A DNA stretch of 64,000 nt from an uncultured Bacilli bacterium (GTDB taxonomy: Bacteria; Bacillota_I; Bacilli_A; RF39; UBA660). The DNA is taken from positions 1 through 64,000 of the forward strand of contig CAKPHO010000005.1 of assembly GCA_934162195.1 (NCBI GenBank), written 5' to 3'. A program made the position numbers and the translations under genes. Positions 51,818 through 60,281 of this stretch are shown here, one piece after another. The first letter of the stretch is position 1. Every line of letters begins with the position of its first letter. The notes beneath the pieces were generated by a model. It was not told the DNA's origin and searched no databases. It worked only from the letters and a program-made list of their open reading frames with translations.

Positions 51818-54214
51818 ATGTATCCACTAGGTGATAATTTTAAATTAAAAATAAATCCTATAGCTAACAATAAGAATATTGTTAAGGGAGATAGATATAG
51901 GATTACTATTTTAACTGAAAGATTAATTAGATTTGAATATAATGAGTCAGGATTATTTGAAGATTTACCAACAGAATTTGCTTGGAATCGAAATTTTCCT
52001 GAAGTTAAATTTGATGTAAAACAAGATTCTAGATTTTTAGAAATTACAACTTCATATTTTAAAATATATTATACTAAAGAAAAAACTTTTAGAGGTAGTA
52101 AGTTTTCTCCTGAATCAAATTTAAAAGTTGAGGTATTAAATTCAAATTCAGTGTGGTATTATGGACATCCAGAAGTTAAGAACTATGGTTCACCTTTCAC
52201 AGAAATTAATAAAGAAGAAGGAAAAATTAAATTTGCTAAAAGTCTATATTCGTTAGATGGTTTTGCAAGTTTTGATGATTCAAATTCAAAAGTTATAGAA
52301 GAAGATGGAACTATACGTGATAGAAAAGAAAAAGAATTGGATATTTATGTTTTTGCTTATTTAAAAGATTTTTCTAAAGCTTTGAAAGACTATTTTGATT
52401 TGACAGGCTATCCTGCTTTAATTCCAAGATATGCATTAGGTAATTGGTGGAGTAGAGATTTAGAATATAATGATAAATCATTAAAAAAATTAATAGATAC
52501 ATTTGAAAGAAAAAATATTCCTTTATCTATACTTTTGCTTGATAATGATTGGCATAATAAGATAGATAACACAGAAGCTGGATTTACATTTAATAAAAAA
52601 TTATTTGCCGCTCCTTATGAAATGATTTCTTATGTTCATAATAAAGGAATTAGATTGGGGCTTAGTGTAAATCCAACGGATGGATTTTATCCTAATGATG
52701 AATTTTATAATCAAGCTACCAAGTATTTACAAAAGGATAGTAAAGGAATAATTCCATTTAATGTTTTAGCACCACGTTGGATAGATGTTTATTTAAAACT
52801 TTATATTCATCCATTAGATGCTTTAGAAGTTGATTTCTATTGGATTAAGAATGGAACTAAAACAACTAGTGCTGAACTTAACATGTTAAAACATTATCAT
52901 ATGTATGATATGATGAGAAACTATAAGAGAAGACCGATGATATTAGCTAATGGAACAAGCTTAGCTGCGCATAGATATCCAGTATTATATGCTGGTAAGA
53001 CAACCGTAGGTTGGGATACTTTATCGCTTATGCCATTTTATAATTTAAATGCAACAAATATTGGTGTATCATTTTGGAGTCATAATATAGGCGGTTATTA
53101 TAAAGGTATTGAGGATAATGAATTATATATAAGATTTGTTCAACTAGGAACTTTTTCACCTATATTAAAATTTGGTTGTGATGGTGGAAAATATTATAAA
53201 AGAGAACCTTGGCGTTGGGGAGTAAAAACATATACTATTGTAAAAGATTATTTGACACTTAGACATCAATTAATACCATATTTATATTCTGAAGCTTATA
53301 AGTATCATAAATTTGGAGATCCAATGCTAATCCCGCTTTATTATAAGTATCCTGAGATGTATGATGATGATATATGTTCAAAAGAGTATTATTTTGGTAG
53401 TGAATTATTTGTCGCACCTATAACAAAGAAAAAAGATTATACGATGAATAGATCAATTCACAAAATGTATATTCCAGAAGGTGTGTGGTACGATTTTGTT
53501 ACTGGGAAAAAATTTCCTGGAGGAACAAATTATGTTGGTTTCTTTAAAGATCAAGATTATCCAGTGTTTGCAAAAGCTGGGGCAATTATCCCAATGGCTA
53601 ATAATGAGAAATTGAATGATACTAATCCACCACAAAATATGGAAATTCATATTTTCCCTGGAAGAAGTAATTCATATAACATCTATGAAGATGATGGTAC
53701 GACTGATTTATATTTAAAAGATTTTTATTTATTAACTAATATTGAATATAATTATTCTGTTAGTGATTATAAATTAGTTATGAAATCAGTTGAAGGAAAG
53801 GCTGGAATAGTACCTGAAAATCGTCATTACAAATTTAGATTTAGAAATACAAAGGAACCTGCTAGTATATCTGTAACTTTTAATGGAAGTCCTATTAGAT
53901 TTATGACTTATGTAGATCTTAATGATTTCGTTGTAGAAATATTAGAAGTAAAATCAATTGGAAATTTAACTATTAATTTAAAAGGTGACAACCTAGAAGT
54001 AAATGCTATGAGAATAATAAATGATGATATTGCTGAAATTATTAGTGATTTACAAATTGAAACAGAAATCAAAAATGAATTGGATAAAATATTATTTGAA
54101 GATTTATCTAATAAGAAAAAGAGAATTGAAATTCGTAAGTTAAAGAATAAAGGATTAGATAAGAAGTATATGAAATTATTCTTAAAACTACTAGAATATG
54201 TTGACGAAGTGTAG
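51818..54214 (+). CDS. GH31 alpha-glucosidase-like protein lacking both catalytic Asp
   Basis: 798 residues with N-terminal beta-sandwich, (beta/alpha)8 barrel (~200-560), C-terminal beta domains and a helical tail. GH31 relatives are recognisable: ALGNWWSRD, VGVSFWSHNIGGYYKG-like loop, FVQLGTFSPILKF and REPWRWG. The nucleophile loop WWIDW of relatives reads YWIKN, so Asp becomes Lys, and the acid/base GFSGDT reads LYAGKT, again Asp to Lys. The substrate Arg just before HRYP is also missing. Glycosidase activity is unlikely; carbohydrate binding may remain. There is no signal peptide. SD GGGGTGGAAAT. Confidence 0.85.
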   Translation: MYPLGDNFKLKINPIANNKNIVKGDRYRITILTERLIRFEYNESGLFEDLPTEFAWNRNFPEVKFDVKQDSRFLEITTSYFKIYYTKEKTFRGSKFSPESNLKVEVLNSNSVWYYGHPEVKNYGSPFTEINKEEGKIKFAKSLYSLDGFASFDDSNSKVIEEDGTIRDRKEKELDIYVFAYLKDFSKALKDYFDLTGYPALIPRYALGNWWSRDLEYNDKSLKKLIDTFERKNIPLSILLLDNDWHNKIDNTEAGFTFNKKLFAAPYEMISYVHNKGIRLGLSVNPTDGFYPNDEFYNQATKYLQKDSKGIIPFNVLAPRWIDVYLKLYIHPLDALEVDFYWIKNGTKTTSAELNMLKHYHMYDMMRNYKRRPMILANGTSLAAHRYPVLYAGKTTVGWDTLSLMPFYNLNATNIGVSFWSHNIGGYYKGIEDNELYIRFVQLGTFSPILKFGCDGGKYYKREPWRWGVKTYTIVKDYLTLRHQLIPYLYSEAYKYHKFGDPMLIPLYYKYPEMYDDDICSKEYYFGSELFVAPITKKKDYTMNRSIHKMYIPEGVWYDFVTGKKFPGGTNYVGFFKDQDYPVFAKAGAIIPMANNEKLNDTNPPQNMEIHIFPGRSNSYNIYEDDGTTDLYLKDFYLLTNIEYNYSVSDYKLVMKSVEGKAGIVPENRHYKFRFRNTKEPASISVTFNGSPIRFMTYVDLNDFVVEILEVKSIGNLTINLKGDNLEVNAMRIINDDIAEIISDLQIETEIKNELDKILFEDLSNKKKRIEIRKLKNKGLDKKYMKLFLKLLEYVDEV

Positions 54215-54220
54215 ATTAAT

Positions 54221-54251
54221 AAAAACCAATGAGAAATTCATTGGTTTTTTT
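54221..54251 (+). terminator. Intrinsic terminator
   Basis: AAAAACCAATGA pairs with TCATTGGTTTTT; T run. Confidence 0.85.
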
Positions 54252-54309
54252 GTACTATAAAAAGGAAATCGAATACTTTTGTGGAATATTAGAAGTGAAA
54301 GGAGAAAAA

Positions 54310-55161
54310 ATGAAAGAAGATAAAATACATTTAATAAATAAGATATTTAATAATAAAATGATAAGAACTGTTTGGAATAAAGAAGAAGAGAAGTATTATA
54401 TTAGTGTGGTGGATGTAGTTGGAATTCTATCAGAAAGTAAAGATAGTAGAAAATATTGGAATTGGTTAAAAAACAAATTGTTAAATGAAGAAAAATTTGA
54501 AACGTCTAGTATTACTAGACAGTTGAGATTAAAAGCACAAGATGGAAAATATCGTTTAACTGATGTATGTGATATAGAAGAAATGTTTCGAATAATAGAA
54601 TCAATACCTAGTAAAAATGCTGAGCCAATAAAACAGTGGTTAGCAAGATTAGGACGTGAAAGAATAGATGAGACATTTGACCCATCACTAGCAATACAAA
54701 GATCAATAGATTTGTATAGAAAAAAAGGATATGAAGAAGAATGGATAATAAGAAGAATAAAAGGTATTCAAGATAGAAAAAAATTGACAGATGTGTGGAA
54801 TGAAAATGGAGTAACGAAAGAAATAGAGTATGCAATATTAACAAATGAAATATATAAGGAATGGTCAGGAATGGATGCTGGTGAATATAAAGAATATAAA
54901 GGACTTAGAAAAGAATCTTTAAGAGATAATATGTCTGATTTAGAAGTAGTACTTGCTGATATTGGTGAAATTACAACTAGAGAACTTGCCAAAAAGTATA
55001 AACCATACGGATTAGATAATAATCTAAAAATGGCTAAAGAAGGTGGAAAAGTTGCTAAAAATACACGAAATGATATAGAAAAAAGATTGCGTGAGTCTGT
55101 TATTAAAAAGGATAATTTATTGAAATATAAATATAACAAAAATAAAATAGAAACAAAGTAA
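54310..55161 (+). CDS. BRO-N domain (antirepressor-like) protein
   Basis: 283 residues. IRTVWNKEEEKYYISVVDVVGILSESKDSRKYWNWLKNKL is a BRO-N/DinD-like N-terminus found in phage antirepressors and DNA-damage-inducible protein D. The middle IPSKNAEPIKQWLARLGRERIDE stretch is common in phage-type BRO-N proteins and the KR-rich tail is charged. Start 54310 follows AAAGGAGAAAAA; the upstream in-frame ATG lies within the terminator of the GH31-like gene. Function is unproven; similar to the dinD gene at 59185 only in the N-terminal domain. Confidence 0.8.
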   Translation: MKEDKIHLINKIFNNKMIRTVWNKEEEKYYISVVDVVGILSESKDSRKYWNWLKNKLLNEEKFETSSITRQLRLKAQDGKYRLTDVCDIEEMFRIIESIPSKNAEPIKQWLARLGRERIDETFDPSLAIQRSIDLYRKKGYEEEWIIRRIKGIQDRKKLTDVWNENGVTKEIEYAILTNEIYKEWSGMDAGEYKEYKGLRKESLRDNMSDLEVVLADIGEITTRELAKKYKPYGLDNNLKMAKEGGKVAKNTRNDIEKRLRESVIKKDNLLKYKYNKNKIETK

Positions 55162-55170
55162 AGATAATAC

Positions 55171-55199
55171 TTGAATAATAAAAAAAATTATAATATAAT
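55171..55199 (+). promoter_or_regulatory. leuS leader promoter
   Basis: TTGAAT (55171-55176), 17 bp, TATAAT (55194-55199). Confidence 0.7.
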
Positions 55200-55205
55200 A
55201 TTCTT

Positions 55206-55424
55206 ATATTGAAAGACAAACGAAGAGAGTAGTAATAATAAATTATGTTTAGAGAAGAAGTGGTTGGTGAAAACTTCTAATAAAATATTATGAACTTGCT
55301 TTTCTAGTTGCTTATAGCCGTAGTTCTGCGTTAAAGATTTGAGAGTGTAATAAAATATTATGAAATAAGGTGGTACCGCGATCAATCGTCCTTATATTTA
55401 TAATATTTTTGTTTTTAAGGAGGA
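55206..55424 (+). promoter_or_regulatory. Leucine T-box leader, possibly translational
   Basis: Stem I AGAAGT-GGTTGGTGAAA-ACTTCT, specifier GAA-CTT-GC with Leu codon CTT at 55295-55297, and T-box AAGGTGGTACCGCG at 55367-55380. After CGTCCTTAT there is no GC hairpin followed by a U run. Instead TCCTTA (55389-55394) is complementary to TAAGGA (55416-55421), which is part of the SD of the next gene. Confidence 0.85.
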
Positions 55425-55430
55425 TTTTTT

Positions 55431-55775
55431 ATGAAATATATTATTATGTTTGTGGTATCGTTTTTAGTGGTTTATTTAGCATATCTTTTTACGGTTATTT
55501 TAAATAAGAAAAAATTAAAAAAATTTGAAACTAGTAATCAAGCTTTATACTTTAACAAAAAATATAATGTTAAAGTTAGTGATAAGAATGTAAAGTTACT
55601 TGCTAATTTAGTAGCGATTTCTAATGCATTTATTATTAGTACTACTTTGATTATTATTGATTTAGTACCAAACTATATATTAAAAGTATTAGTTGCGTTT
55701 GTAATAATAATTCCACTAATTTTAGTTTTATATCACATTGTTGGTTTAGTAATGTTGAAAAGAGGTAATAAATAA
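55431..55775 (+). CDS. Small membrane protein between T-box and leuS
   Basis: 114 residues: N-terminal helix (~2-25), cytoplasmic KKKLKKFETSNQALYFNKKYNVKV segment, and two helices (~58-78, 84-110). NKKYNVKVSDKNVKLLANLVAISNAFIIS is a pattern seen in small uncharacterised membrane proteins next to leuS in Bacilli and Erysipelotrichia-like genomes. Strong SD TAAGGAGGA, and the stop overlaps the leuS start (TAATG), so both genes share the leucine T-box. Not recognised as an enzyme. Confidence 0.75.
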   Translation: MKYIIMFVVSFLVVYLAYLFTVILNKKKLKKFETSNQALYFNKKYNVKVSDKNVKLLANLVAISNAFIISTTLIIIDLVPNYILKVLVAFVIIIPLILVLYHIVGLVMLKRGNK

Positions 55776-58171
55776 TGTATGATTTTACAAAGATAGAAAA
55801 GAAATGGCAAAAGTATTGGGAAGATAACAATACTTTTAAAACAGATATTTATGATTTTAGTAAACCTAAATATTATGCCCTAGATATGTTTCCATACCCA
55901 TCTGGTGTTGGTCTTCATGCAGGACACCCAGAAGGATATACAGCAACAGATATAGTTGCCCGTATGAAAAGAATGCAAGGATATAATGTTTTACATCCAA
56001 TGGGTTTTGATTCATTTGGACTTCCTGCTGAACAATTTGCTATATCAACAGGTAATCATCCAGAAGGATTTACAAAGAAAAACATTGAAACATTTAAAAC
56101 ACAATTAAAAATGTTAGGTTTTTCTTATGATTGGGATAGAGAAGTTTCTACCTCTGACCCAGAATTTTACAAGTGGACACAATGGATATTTAAACAATTA
56201 TTTTTAGATGGTTATGCTAAATGTGTTGATATGCCAGTTAATTGGTGTGAAGAATTGGGAACAGTTCTTGCTAATGATGAAGTTATTGATGGCAAGAGCG
56301 AGCGTGGAGGATATCCTGTTGTTAGAAAAAACATGAAGCAATGGGTTATAGATATTCCTGCTTATGCCGAAAAATTACTTGCAGGTTTAGATGAAATTGA
56401 TTGGCCTGAATCAACTAAAGAAATTCAAAGAAATTGGATTGGAAAAAGTATTGGTGCTCATGTTGATTTTAAAGTAAAAGGTACTGATTCTAAATTTACA
56501 GTTTTTACAACACGTTGTGATACTTTATTTGGAGCAACATATTGTGTTTTAGCACCTGAACATAAACTTGTCGATATAATAACTACTGAAGAACAAAAAG
56601 AAGCTGTTGAAAATTATAAGAAGGCATGTGCTTCTAAATCAGACTTAGAAAGAACAGAATTAAATAAAGAAAAGACAGGAGTATTTACTGGTGCATACGC
56701 TATTAATCCTGTCAATAATAAGGAAATACCTATTTGGATAAGTGATTATGTTTTAGCAACATATGGTACTGGAGCAATTATGGCAGTTCCTGCTCATGAT
56801 GATCGTGATTACGAATTTGCTAAAAAGTTTAATATTCCAATTATTCAAGTTCTAGATGGTGATAGTATAGAAGAACATGCTTACACTAAAGATGGTGTGC
56901 ATATTAATTCTGAGTTCCTAGATGGACTTAATAAAGAAGATGCTATTAATAAAATGATTAATTGGCTTGAAGAAAATAACTGTGGAAAAAAACAAGTTAA
57001 TTACCGTTTAAGAGATTGGATTTTTGCTCGTCAAAGATATTGGGGTGAACCAATTCCAATTATTCACTTAGAAGATGGTAAAGATGTAGCGCTTGCAGAT
57101 TCTGAATTACCTTTAATTTTACCAACATTAGAAGATTACAAAGGTAAAAATGGAAAAGCGCCACTTGAAAATGCTACTGATTGGGTTAATGTAGAAGTAG
57201 ATGGAATTAAAGGAAAAAGAGAAACTTCTACAATGCCTGGTAGTGCGGGTTCAAGTTGGTATTTCTTAAGATATATTGATCCACATAATAATGAATGTTT
57301 AGCTGATAAAAAATTGCTAGAACATTGGATGCCAGTTGATTTATATGTTGGTGGTCCAGAACATGCTGTTGGACATTTATTATATTCTAGAATGTGGAAT
57401 AATTATTTATATGATAAAGGAATTGTTCCAGTTAAAGAACCATTTAAAAAATTAGTACATCAAGGAATGATCTTAGGTTCCAATGGTATTAAAATGGGTA
57501 AAAGATATCCTGAATATGTTGTAAATCCAAACGACATTGTAAAAGAATATGGTGCTGATACATTAAGACTTTATGAGATGTTTATGGGGCCTTTGGAAGC
57601 TGATAAACCATGGAATGATGATGCTGTTGATGGTGCTAAAAAATTCTTAGATAGAATATGGAGACTTTATACTGAAGAAAATAAAATAGCAGATCAAGCG
57701 AATGCAAATCTTGAAAAGATTTATCACAAAACAGTTAAGAAGGTAACTAGTGATTACGAATCTTTAAGTTTTAATACAGCTATTAGTCAAATGATGATAT
57801 TTATTAATGCTATTTATAAAGAAGAAGTATTCCCTGTAGAATATGCAAAAGGATTATTAAAACTATTAAATCCAATAGTTCCACACATTACTGAAGAGCT
57901 ATGGAGCGAAGTATTTAAACAACAGAATACTATTGCTTATGAACCATGGCCTACATATGATGAAACAAAGACAATAGATGAAACTTATGAATTAGTAGTT
58001 CAAGTAAATGGAAAAGTACGTGGAAAAATAGAAACACATACAGATACTATAGAAGAAGAAATGAAAGAAAAGGCTTTACAAATTGAAAATGTAAAGAAAC
58101 ATTTGGAAGGATTACAAATCGTAAAAATTGTTACTATTCCTAAAAAATTAGTTAGTATTGTTGCAAAATAG
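55775..58171 (+). CDS. leuS: Leucyl-tRNA synthetase
   Basis: 798 residues. HAGH (HIGH) at residues 48-51 in YPSGVGLHAGH, the editing domain has FTTRCDTLFGATY, and the class I signature near 573 reads KMGKR (KMGKRYPEYVVNP) rather than the usual KMSKS. The leucine-specific and anticodon domains are complete and the C-terminal VNGKVRGKIE is typical. Charges tRNA-Leu; controlled by the leucine T-box two genes upstream. The KMSKS divergence is noted in its own finding. Confidence 0.96.
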   Translation: MYDFTKIEKKWQKYWEDNNTFKTDIYDFSKPKYYALDMFPYPSGVGLHAGHPEGYTATDIVARMKRMQGYNVLHPMGFDSFGLPAEQFAISTGNHPEGFTKKNIETFKTQLKMLGFSYDWDREVSTSDPEFYKWTQWIFKQLFLDGYAKCVDMPVNWCEELGTVLANDEVIDGKSERGGYPVVRKNMKQWVIDIPAYAEKLLAGLDEIDWPESTKEIQRNWIGKSIGAHVDFKVKGTDSKFTVFTTRCDTLFGATYCVLAPEHKLVDIITTEEQKEAVENYKKACASKSDLERTELNKEKTGVFTGAYAINPVNNKEIPIWISDYVLATYGTGAIMAVPAHDDRDYEFAKKFNIPIIQVLDGDSIEEHAYTKDGVHINSEFLDGLNKEDAINKMINWLEENNCGKKQVNYRLRDWIFARQRYWGEPIPIIHLEDGKDVALADSELPLILPTLEDYKGKNGKAPLENATDWVNVEVDGIKGKRETSTMPGSAGSSWYFLRYIDPHNNECLADKKLLEHWMPVDLYVGGPEHAVGHLLYSRMWNNYLYDKGIVPVKEPFKKLVHQGMILGSNGIKMGKRYPEYVVNPNDIVKEYGADTLRLYEMFMGPLEADKPWNDDAVDGAKKFLDRIWRLYTEENKIADQANANLEKIYHKTVKKVTSDYESLSFNTAISQMMIFINAIYKEEVFPVEYAKGLLKLLNPIVPHITEELWSEVFKQQNTIAYEPWPTYDETKTIDETYELVVQVNGKVRGKIETHTDTIEEEMKEKALQIENVKKHLEGLQIVKIVTIPKKLVSIVAK

Positions 58172-58192
58172 ATAGATTTTCTATCTATTTTT
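58166..58192 (+). terminator. leuS terminator
   Basis: AAATAGATAG pairs with CTATCTATTT, overlapping the leuS stop; T run. Confidence 0.8.
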
Positions 58193-58223
58193 TGTTATAA
58201 TTTTAAACGAAAGAAGAGATACT

Positions 58224-59072
58224 ATGATAGATATAATATTAGATACTTTAATAGATAGTTTAAAACTATTACCATTTTTATTTATTGCATTTTTAATTAT
58301 CGAATTAATAGAACATAAATTAAATAAACAAACAAAAGAGTTAGTTAGTAAATCAGGTAAGGTTGGACCACTAATTGGTAGTTTACTTGGATTATTTCCA
58401 CAATGTGGTTTTTCTGTTATGGCAACTAATTTATATGTAACAAGAATAATTACTTTAGGAACGTTAATTTCTATTTATCTAGCTACAAGTGATGAGATGT
58501 TACCAATTATGTTATCACAAAAGATAGCATTCATAGAAATAATAAAATTGTTAGGAATTAAGTTTATATGTGGAATAATCTGGGGATTTATTATTGATCT
58601 ATTATTAAATAAAAAATCTAAAAAAGAAAATATAAACTATGAGATATGTAATGAAGATCATTGTAATTGTCATGAAGAAGGAGTAATTAAATCAACTTTA
58701 ATTCATACTTTTAAAACATTATTGTTTATTATGTTAGTTTCATTCTTATTAAATATATTGTTGCACTTTATAGGAGAAGATAGCTTATCGAAATTATTCT
58801 TAAAAAATAGTATTTTTGGACCATTTATATCAAGTTTACTAGGTTTAATTCCTAATTGTGGATCAAGCATTGTTATCACTGAACTTTATTTAAATGGTGC
58901 AATATCATTAGGATCAGCTATGGCTGGACTTTTAACTGGTAGTGGAGTTGCCCTTTTAGTTTTATTTAAAGAAAATAAGGATATAAAAGAAAATATAATT
59001 ATATTGAGTTTATTATATGGATTAGGAGTTATTAGTGGAATTATAATAGAGCTAATAACAATGATATTTTAG
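58224..59072 (+). CDS. Putative 10-TM heavy-metal exporter (ArsP_2 family)
   Basis: 282 residues with about eight to ten hydrophobic segments. Two homologous halves each have a Cys-Gly motif: FPQCGFSVMA and the IPNCGSSIVI motif; a cytoplasmic loop ICNEDHCNCHEEG is rich in Cys and His. These are marks of the DUF2899/ArsP_2 'arsenic efflux' or manganese exporter family. Substrate is unproven. Monocistronic, start 58224 after AAAGAAGAGAT. Confidence 0.82.
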   Translation: MIDIILDTLIDSLKLLPFLFIAFLIIELIEHKLNKQTKELVSKSGKVGPLIGSLLGLFPQCGFSVMATNLYVTRIITLGTLISIYLATSDEMLPIMLSQKIAFIEIIKLLGIKFICGIIWGFIIDLLLNKKSKKENINYEICNEDHCNCHEEGVIKSTLIHTFKTLLFIMLVSFLLNILLHFIGEDSLSKLFLKNSIFGPFISSLLGLIPNCGSSIVITELYLNGAISLGSAMAGLLTGSGVALLVLFKENKDIKENIIILSLLYGLGVISGIIIELITMIF

Positions 59073-59080
59073 TTAGTAAG

Positions 59081-59108
59081 AAATAGTATTTTAGATGCTA
59101 TTTTTTTT
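59081..59108 (+). terminator. Intrinsic terminator
   Basis: AAATAG pairs with CTATTT, followed by T8. Confidence 0.65.
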
Positions 59109-59119
59109 AACAAAAAGTA

Positions 59120-59148
59120 TTGTGATAAGAACAAATGTTTGGTATAAT
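59120..59148 (+). promoter_or_regulatory. dinD promoter
   Basis: TTGTGA (59120-59125), 17 bp, TATAAT (59143-59148). Confidence 0.75.
59128..59141 (+). promoter_or_regulatory. Candidate LexA (SOS) box in dinD promoter
   Basis: AGAACAAATGTTTG matches CGAAC-RNRY-GTTYG at all positions except the first base and lies between -35 and -10. It fits a DNA-damage-inducible gene. Confidence 0.5.
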
Positions 59149-59184
59149 CTTTTTGAGAATATTACAAAAAGGAGGAATAAATAA

Positions 59185-60003
59185 ATGAGTAATATAGAAG
59201 AATATACTGAAAAAATTTTTGAAGATATTAAACATATTGATAATTCAAGTAATGAATATTGGGAAGCAAGAGAACTACAGCAAATACTTGGTTATAAAGA
59301 ATGGAGATATTTTTCTAGTGTTATAGAAAAAGCTCAAATAGCTTGTTCTCAAAGTAATAACAACATTAATTCCCATTTTGGTGTAAACACCAAAATTGTG
59401 AAGACAGGGGTTTCAACTAAAAATATCATTGATTATAAGCTAAGTAGATATGCTTGTTATTTGATAGTTCAAAATGCTAATCCTAAATTTAAAACTGTTG
59501 CGTTAGGCCAGACATACTTTGCAATACAAACAAGAAGAATGGAGTTAACAGAAGCTGAATATAGTAAATTATCAGAAGATGAAAAGAGATTGTATAGAAG
59601 AAAACAAACAAAAGATGGTAATAAAGTTTTGTATAAAATAGCAAGAGAAAAAGGAGTTAAAAACTTTGATAAATTTACAAATGCAGGTTATAAAGGTTTA
59701 TACAATGGTGAAACAGCAAACGATATTGCTAAAAGAAAAGGCTTAAGGTATAGAGAAGATATATTAGATAATATGGGAAGTACTGAATTGGGAGCTAATG
59801 TGTTTAGAATAACTCAAACTGAAGCTTTATTAGAAAAACAAGAAGAAAAAAGCGAAAATATGGCAACTGATACTCATTATAAAGTAGGTAAAGCTATAAG
59901 AAAAGTTATAGAAGAATTAGGTGGTACTATGCCTGAAGATTTACCAACTCCAGATAAATCAATTAAAGAAATTGAAAAAAAGGAAACAAAATCTTTGATG
60001 TAA
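59185..60003 (+). CDS. dinD: DNA damage-inducible protein D-like
   Basis: 272 residues. BRO-N-like N-terminus (YWEARELQQILGYKEWRYF, VIEKAQIAC), then LSRYACYLIVQNANPKFKTVALGQTYFAIQTR and TDTHYKVGKAIRKVIEELGGTMPEDLPTPDKSIKE at the C-terminus, as in DinD. Role in SOS response is known by induction rather than mechanism. SD AAAGGAGG, promoter with candidate LexA box. Monocistronic. Confidence 0.9.
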   Translation: MSNIEEYTEKIFEDIKHIDNSSNEYWEARELQQILGYKEWRYFSSVIEKAQIACSQSNNNINSHFGVNTKIVKTGVSTKNIIDYKLSRYACYLIVQNANPKFKTVALGQTYFAIQTRRMELTEAEYSKLSEDEKRLYRRKQTKDGNKVLYKIAREKGVKNFDKFTNAGYKGLYNGETANDIAKRKGLRYREDILDNMGSTELGANVFRITQTEALLEKQEEKSENMATDTHYKVGKAIRKVIEELGGTMPEDLPTPDKSIKEIEKKETKSLM

Positions 60004-60028
60004 GTGTAGAAGAATAGATTAATAATTG

Positions 60029-60058
60029 TTGACAATAACAAACAATAAATTGTATAAT
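60029..60058 (+). promoter_or_regulatory. Promoter of prepilin leader copy D
   Basis: TTGACA (60029-60034), 18 bp, TATAAT (60053-60058); transcription would start at about 60065, the first base of the outer helix. Confidence 0.8.
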
Positions 60059-60065
60059 AAATACA

Positions 60066-60245
60066 GTAAAGGTAGCGATAGTATGGTTAAAGTATTCGTA
60101 GAACATAACTTCAAAAATAATAGCAGAAACACCAACCTGGGGGGGGGTTATTTAATCATACTATAATACTAAATACATATAAAAACACAAGAAAACTAGA
60201 CTTGAAATAGTCTAGGTTTCTTTGTGTTTTTTATTGTACCTTTAC
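60066..60245 (+). promoter_or_regulatory. Prepilin 5' leader element, copy D
   Basis: Outer pair GTAAAGGTA (60066-60074) with TACCTTTAC (60237-60245), perfect; inner helix ATAGTATGGTTAAA (60078-60091) with TTTAATCATACTAT (60151-60164); G9 (60139-60147); terminator hairpin AAACACAAG...CTTTGTGTTT with CTAGACT/AGTCTAG and T6 (60183-60232). The potential leader peptide MVKVF... starts at 60082, runs through the G tract and ends TAA at 60163. Confidence 0.75.
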
Positions 60246-60281
60246 AAGTAAGTAAATCTAAATAAAAGAAGGAGGAGTATT

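Noticed and set aside
60066..60245. c-di-GMP (GEMM) or other known riboswitch in the prepilin leader
   Set aside because: No GEMM core, no class II core, and no T-box sequence could be found. Left as an unassigned structured leader.
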